Part shown: positions 12,419 through 15,642 of the stretch, one piece after another
Numbering within the stretch: the stretch's first letter is position 1
How the letters are laid out: each line of letters opens with the position of its first letter
NCBI GenBank assembly: GCA_009699665.1
Contig: WLNS01000018.1
Span: forward strand, 1-15,642
Direction: 5' to 3'
Source: Actinomycetota bacterium
GTDB lineage: Bacteria > Actinomycetota > Actinomycetes > Actinomycetales > Microbacteriaceae
DNA: 15,642 nucleotides
Notes under the pieces: model-generated
Seen by the model: only the letters and a program-made list of their open reading frames with translations
Told to the model about the DNA's origin: nothing
Database searches by the model: none
Translations under genes and position numbers: made by a program

Positions 12419-13360
12419 TTAGGCGGGCGTCGAGAGCAGCGCACGAATCGTTTCGACGTCTCTGCCCATTTGCCAGATCAGGTCATCGAGATTGTCGAAC
12501 GTCATCATGCCGCGAATGTAGTCGACGAACTCAATGACGACGATCTGACCGTAGAGGTCTCCGGGCGGCTCAAAGCAGTGTGCCTCAACCACTCGATCAC
12601 GAACGCCCTCGATGGACGGGTTTGTGCCGACCGAAATGGCGGCCGCAAAGCGCACGCCGTCGGGCCTGATAATCCAACCGGCATATACGCCGTCGCCCGG
12701 CATCATGCCGGTCGCTTGGGGGGACAGGTTGGCCGTGCGATAACCCAGTTCCCTGCCCTTCTTTTCACCGTGCACAACTTCACCCTGCATTGCGTGGGTA
12801 CGACCCAGCGCGCGGGCCGCGCCCCGCACATCTCCGCCGATAATCAAACGACGCACGAGAGACGACGCGATGCGCGCACCCGAGTCGTCGGTGACTTCTT
12901 GTCCTTCGAGAACATCAAAGCCGTAGCTTTCAGAGAGTTCGTGAAGCGTTGCAACGGTTCCCTGTGCCGCCTTTCCAAAGCGAAAATCTTCACCCACGAC
13001 GACACAGCGGGCGCTCAGTCCATCGACGAGAATCTGCTGCACAAATTCTTCGGGCGTGAGATCTGCGAGCTCCTGGGTAAACGGCAAGATGAGACAGGCC
13101 TCAACACCGGTAAAACTCATCAATTCGAGACGTCGATTGACGCCCGTGATGTCTGCGGGCACGTTCTCGGGCGTCAGCAGAGCAGCCGGGTGACGGTCGA
13201 ATGTCACGACGATGCTGTGCAGCCCTCGTTCTGCGGCAATCTCTGTTGCTTGCGAAATCATGGCCACGTGTCCGCGGTGAATCGCATTGAACTTGCCGAT
13301 TGTGACCACGGAGGGTCGTAACGAATCACCAATGTCAGAAAGCGATCGAGCGATGATCAT
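12419..13360 (-). CDS. ribF: Bifunctional riboflavin kinase/FMN adenylyltransferase
   Basis: A 313-residue enzyme that phosphorylates riboflavin to FMN and adenylates FMN to FAD. The N-terminal nucleotidyltransferase domain (about 1-170) has VTIGKFNAIHRGH (19-31), FDRHP and GEDFRFG. The C-terminal kinase domain (about 180-305) has GRELGYRTANL with the Thr-Ala-Asn of the PTAN motif, DGVYAGW, SVGTNP and VEAHCFEPPGDLYG. Two signatures deviate: the usual FDG-V-H is FNA-I-H, and GFPTAN is GYRTAN. The ATG at 13360 has AAGGAG 8 bases upstream and overlaps the preceding stop as ATGA; the reading frame is open further upstream to 13459 but those residues do not look like RibF. It ends the truB operon, the usual place for ribF in actinobacteria. 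Confidence 0.93.
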   Translation of the reverse strand: MIIARSLSDIGDSLRPSVVTIGKFNAIHRGHVAMISQATEIAAERGLHSIVVTFDRHPAALLTPENVPADITGVNRRLELMSFTGVEACLILPFTQELADLTPEEFVQQILVDGLSARCVVVGEDFRFGKAAQGTVATLHELSESYGFDVLEGQEVTDDSGARIASSLVRRLIIGGDVRGAARALGRTHAMQGEVVHGEKKGRELGYRTANLSPQATGMMPGDGVYAGWIIRPDGVRFAAAISVGTNPSIEGVRDRVVEAHCFEPPGDLYGQIVVIEFVDYIRGMMTFDNLDDLIWQMGRDVETIRALLSTPA

Positions 13361-13749
13361 GAACGCTTCTCCTTCGACGCACGACGGTACAGATAAAACA
13401 TACCGACAGCGGGCAAGACGAGGGGAATGAACAAGTAACCTCGGCCGAAGAACGACCACACCGTATCGTGCGGAAACAGAGTCGGATCCAGAACGCTCAG
13501 CGAGCCGATCACAATTACTCCGGCAAACTCAATCGACAGCGTGGCCCATCCCACGGTGTCCCACGCTCGCCCCGACCGGATCAGCGAAACGGTAGCCACC
13601 GCATAAATCACGGCAGACAGCGCAGAGAGCAGGTAGGCCACGGGTGCATCTGAGAACTTCGTGGCGAGCTGAAACCCTGAGCGCCCCAGTGCTGCCACCG
13701 TGAGAATCACGTAGAAGATGATCAAAATAATCCACGGACCCTTCTTCAC
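13357..13749 (-). CDS. Small integral membrane protein of unknown function
   Basis: A 130-residue protein with four hydrophobic segments (about residues 5-22, 36-58, 67-86 and 103-121) and a basic C-terminus (YRRASKEKRS), suggesting a cytoplasmic tail. I recognise no domain. The frame stays open to 14112, but the upstream part is low-quality sequence in another gene's shadow. The GTG at 13749 overlaps the preceding gene's stop as GTGA, and the stop overlaps the ribF start as ATGA, so translation is likely coupled on both sides. It is paired with the similarly sized membrane gene upstream; the two may work together. Nothing in the sequence links it to flavin or pseudouridine chemistry. Confidence 0.8.
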   Translation of the reverse strand: MKKGPWIILIIFYVILTVAALGRSGFQLATKFSDAPVAYLLSALSAVIYAVATVSLIRSGRAWDTVGWATLSIEFAGVIVIGSLSVLDPTLFPHDTVWSFFGRGYLFIPLVLPAVGMFYLYRRASKEKRS

Positions 13750-14120
13750 GAACCCGACCCCTGTAAAAACCAGATCTGGCTCATGCGATAGAGCATGACC
13801 GCGATCGCCAGCATGGCCGAACCCATAACCACGGTGCTCCAGCGCGTACGATCTGCGAAAGCCCAGAAGGCGGCCCCGAGCGGAATGAGGAGGGCGGTCA
13901 CCAGGTAGAGGTAGAACTCGACCAGGCTGCCCGAAGGACGGTTGCCGGTCAACGGCGCCGAGATGGTCACGGCAAGTTGAACTATTAACAATAGTTCCAC
14001 CACTCCGGCGAAACCCATGGTGAGGTCGTTGGGGCGCCAGCCAACGAGACCGAGGATGATGGCGAGAGTGCCCCCCGCAACGGCAACGGCGAGCTGCACC
14101 CACAGGAACCACTCAATCAC
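13746..14120 (-). CDS. Small integral membrane protein of unknown function
   Basis: A 124-residue protein with four hydrophobic segments (about residues 4-25, 33-52, 66-86 and 96-115) starting VIEWFLWVQLAVAVAGG. No catalytic motif is visible. The GTG at 14120 overlaps the truB stop as GTGA, and its own stop overlaps the next membrane gene as GTGA. A longer reading from 14171 would overlap truB by 55 bases with an unlikely N-terminus. Length and four-helix layout match the next gene, though I see no clear sequence identity between them. Function unknown; a small membrane complex or heteromeric pair is conceivable. Confidence 0.8.
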   Translation of the reverse strand: MIEWFLWVQLAVAVAGGTLAIILGLVGWRPNDLTMGFAGVVELLLIVQLAVTISAPLTGNRPSGSLVEFYLYLVTALLIPLGAAFWAFADRTRWSTVVMGSAMLAIAVMLYRMSQIWFLQGSGS

Positions 14121-15040
14121 GAAGACTCCTGAGACATATTGAAAAGAATGGCGACATGCTCGTGCGAACAATCGACCAGTCCTACCAGCCTACCTTCGCC
14201 GTTTAACGCCGCGAAACGACCGTGACCGGGAGACTCGAGGCGCTTGACCCGCCCGTGCTTAAGGTTGTCCTCCTGCTCGGGGGTGAGGTGCCAAGCCGGA
14301 AAGATACGTTCGGCAATAGCCGCGGGACTCACCAGACGTGCACCGGCAAGCAAAGCCGTGTCGGTTTCCAGATCGTCGAGTCTGACGGCCTCGGTGATGT
14401 TAAGCGGCCCAACGCGCGTGCGACGAAGTGCCGTCAGATGAGCCCCGACGCCGAGGCGAAAGCCGAGATCTCGCGCGAGTGCTCGCACGTAGGTTCCCGA
14501 CGAACAGTCAATAACGGCGTCGACGTCAATCCACGAGCTTTCGCGGCGCGAATCACGCACGTCAAAGCGAGCCACCGTCACCGGGCGGGGAGGAATCTGG
14601 ACGACCTCGCCGTCGCGAACGCGCGCATGGGCGCGCTTACCGTCAATGCGGATTGCACTCACTGAGCTGGGCACCTGCATAATCTCGCCGGTCAGGCCAC
14701 GACATCCCGCCGTGATCTGATCATCGGTAATACGCGCGAGTTGATCCGCGGGGGCGTACCCCAGCAGCTCGCCATCTGAGTCGTCTGTCGTGCTTGATGC
14801 ACCCAGCCGAATCGTCGCTTCATAGGTCTTGTCGAGACCGACGAGAAAAGTGAGCAAACGGGTCGCTGCATTAACACCCAGCACGAGCAAGCCGGTCGCC
14901 ATGGGATCGAGAGTGCCGGCATGGCCGATGCGTCGCGTGCCCAGATGCCGGCGCAGACGTGCAACGACATCATGGCTCGTCATGCCCGACGACTTGTCAA
15001 TCAACAAGATGCCGGGATCGGCGAACGAGGTAACGGGCAC
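14117..15040 (-). CDS. truB: tRNA pseudouridine(55) synthase
   Basis: A 307-residue enzyme that isomerises uridine 55 in the T-loop of tRNAs to pseudouridine. LLIDKSSGMTSHDVV (12-26) and RIGHAGTLDPMATG (37-50) are diagnostic; Asp45 is the catalytic nucleophile. KTYEATIRLG, the PPSS-like VPSSVSAI, and SSGTYVRALARDLG with ALRRTRVGPL follow in the expected order. The C-terminal part (about 245-307) has the HLTPEQEDNLKHGR and LVGLVDC segments of the actinobacterial TruB tail. The GTG at 15040 is chosen; an AATAAT box 7 bases upstream and the absence of a properly spaced Shine-Dalgarno suggest a leaderless mRNA. First gene of a four-gene operon ending in ribF, every junction overlapping by 4 bases. 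Confidence 0.96.
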   Translation of the reverse strand: MPVTSFADPGILLIDKSSGMTSHDVVARLRRHLGTRRIGHAGTLDPMATGLLVLGVNAATRLLTFLVGLDKTYEATIRLGASSTTDDSDGELLGYAPADQLARITDDQITAGCRGLTGEIMQVPSSVSAIRIDGKRAHARVRDGEVVQIPPRPVTVARFDVRDSRRESSWIDVDAVIDCSSGTYVRALARDLGFRLGVGAHLTALRRTRVGPLNITEAVRLDDLETDTALLAGARLVSPAAIAERIFPAWHLTPEQEDNLKHGRVKRLESPGHGRFAALNGEGRLVGLVDCSHEHVAILFNMSQESS

Positions 15041-15047
15041 GCCTTCG

Positions 15048-15053
15048 ATTATT
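15048..15053 (-). promoter_or_regulatory. Candidate leaderless -10 box of truB
   Basis: AATAAT on the minus strand ends 7 bases before the truB GTG. GAAGG lies too close to the GTG (1 base) to act as a normal Shine-Dalgarno. No good -35 box is visible, which is common for leaderless actinobacterial promoters. Confidence 0.45.
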
Positions 15054-15068
15054 GCAAGTGCGGTGGCT

Positions 15069-15074
15069 TAGGCT
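15069..15074 (+). promoter_or_regulatory. Candidate leaderless -10 box of mutY
   Basis: TAGGCT fits TANNNT and ends 6 bases before the mutY GTG at 15081, with no Shine-Dalgarno. Paired with the truB box it forms a 40-base divergent promoter. Confidence 0.4.
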
Positions 15075-15080
15075 CGCACC

Positions 15081-15642
15081 GTGGGAACGGATAACACCGC
15101 GGAACTGGTGAGCGCGTGGTTCGACAAGGAGGGCCGAGACCTCCCCTGGCGCGGTACCGACGTCTCCGCTTGGGGTGTGCTGGTCAGCGAATTTATGCTG
15201 CAACAGACTCCCGCCGCACGCGTCATCGAGCCCTATCGAAGCTGGATGGAGCGTTGGCCGACACCGGCCGACCTTGCTGCGGCGGCACCCGGCGACGCTG
15301 TGCGCGCGTGGGCTAACCTCGGTTATCCGCGGCGCGCGCTCTGGTTGCACAACTGCGCGACAACAATTATTCAGCAGTTCGACGGTCGGGTTCCCAGCGA
15401 CGTCACCCAGCTCGAGAAGTTGCCGGGCATCGGTCCCTACACTGCCAGAGCCGTGGCGGTCTTTGCCTATCGCGCGCACGAGCCCGTGGTCGACACAAAC
15501 GTGCGTCGCGTCATTGCCCGGTGGCATCACGGCCACTCCGATCAGGGGTCACCCTTGGCGAAACGCGACCACGCCGACATGCTCGCACTCATGCCACCGC
15601 CGGCTCAGTCACCCGAGTTCAATGCCGCGATGATGGAGCTCG
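15081..15642 (+). CDS. mutY: A/G-specific adenine DNA glycosylase (3' end outside window)
   Basis: A base-excision repair enzyme that removes adenine mispaired with 8-oxoguanine. The visible 187 residues cover most of the catalytic domain: GRDLPWR (18-24), SEFMLQQTP (36-44) with the catalytic Glu37, the helix-hairpin-helix LEKLPGIGPYTARAV (111-125), and VVDTNVRRV (136-144) with the catalytic Asp138. Both residues fall at the same numbers as in E. coli MutY. The iron-sulfur cysteines and the C-terminal 8-oxoG-recognition domain lie beyond the window. The GTG at 15081 gives the normal short lead before the GRDLPWR segment; there is no Shine-Dalgarno, and a TANNNT box 6 bases upstream suggests leaderless translation. 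Divergent from truB with a 40-base gap. Confidence 0.95.
   Translation, partial: MGTDNTAELVSAWFDKEGRDLPWRGTDVSAWGVLVSEFMLQQTPAARVIEPYRSWMERWPTPADLAAAAPGDAVRAWANLGYPRRALWLHNCATTIIQQFDGRVPSDVTQLEKLPGIGPYTARAVAVFAYRAHEPVVDTNVRRVIARWHHGHSDQGSPLAKRDHADMLALMPPPAQSPEFNAAMMEL

Noticed and set aside
12095..13321. A 408-codon open frame on the plus strand
   Set aside because: It lies antisense to ribF and the PKD-like gene, both with clear family motifs. Its translation is rich in Arg/His with no recognisable domain.
13361..13459. 33-residue N-terminal extension of RibF
   Set aside because: It overlaps the upstream gene and lacks a ribosome-binding site; the ATG at 13360 has AAGGAG and an ATGA overlap.
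13750..14112. N-terminal extension of the second small membrane protein
   Set aside because: The frame is open, but the sequence is Arg/His/Pro-rich shadow of the upstream membrane gene; the GTG at 13749 overlaps the previous stop as expected for coupled genes.
14997..15536. A 179-codon minus-strand frame
   Set aside because: Antisense to mutY, whose catalytic Glu37 and Asp138 and helix-hairpin-helix are clear.

Overview
The window looks like a chromosomal segment of a high-GC Gram-positive bacterium, most likely an actinobacterium of the Microbacteriaceae. The reasons are the moderately high GC content with many GTG starts, putative leaderless promoters, the truB-ribF neighbourhood, a membrane-anchored HtrA with a long disordered N-terminus, and a secreted PKD-like protein of a type I associate with that family. 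No RNA gene, CRISPR array, insertion sequence or phage gene was seen. No gap between genes exceeds 300 bases.

Region 1 (1-7000) is an accessory catabolic-looking locus. It holds an APC-type amine/amino-acid permease (3' end outside the window), a glutamine-synthetase-like gamma-glutamyl ligase, a divergent class I glutamine-amidotransferase-like hydrolase, a cytochrome P450 of the CYP124/125 type, a MarR regulator, a [3Fe-4S] ferredoxin and its FAD/NAD(P)H ferredoxin reductase. The last two plus the P450 form a complete three-component monooxygenase. Four 24-bp palindromes of one design (half-sites close to AAATCGTT and AACGATTT, 8-nt centre) lie just upstream of the permease, between ligase and hydrolase, upstream of the P450 and upstream of the ferredoxin. 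This ties the six structural genes into one apparent regulon, most simply under the local MarR protein. The proposed logic is: import an amine, cap it as a gamma-glutamyl amide, oxidise it with the P450, then hydrolyse the gamma-glutamyl bond. This resembles aniline catabolism (GS-like plus GATase-like proteins plus an oxygenase) and P450-dependent cyclic amine catabolism, but the combination and the substrate are not ones I recognise.

Region 2 (7051-9766, minus strand) is a tight three-gene operon: a family 2 glycosyltransferase with C-terminal membrane helices, a CDP-alcohol phosphatidyltransferase whose last motif aspartate is a histidine, and a second family 2 glycosyltransferase. It probably makes a glycosylated phospholipid or envelope glycan.

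Region 3 (9816-12363, minus strand) has an HtrA-like serine protease with a strong terminator, and a secreted proline-rich PKD-like protein.

Region 4 (12419-15642) is core: truB, two small membrane-protein genes and ribF overlap by 4 bases at every junction. mutY (3' truncated by the window) is divergent from truB across a 40-base spacer in which both genes appear to have leaderless promoters.
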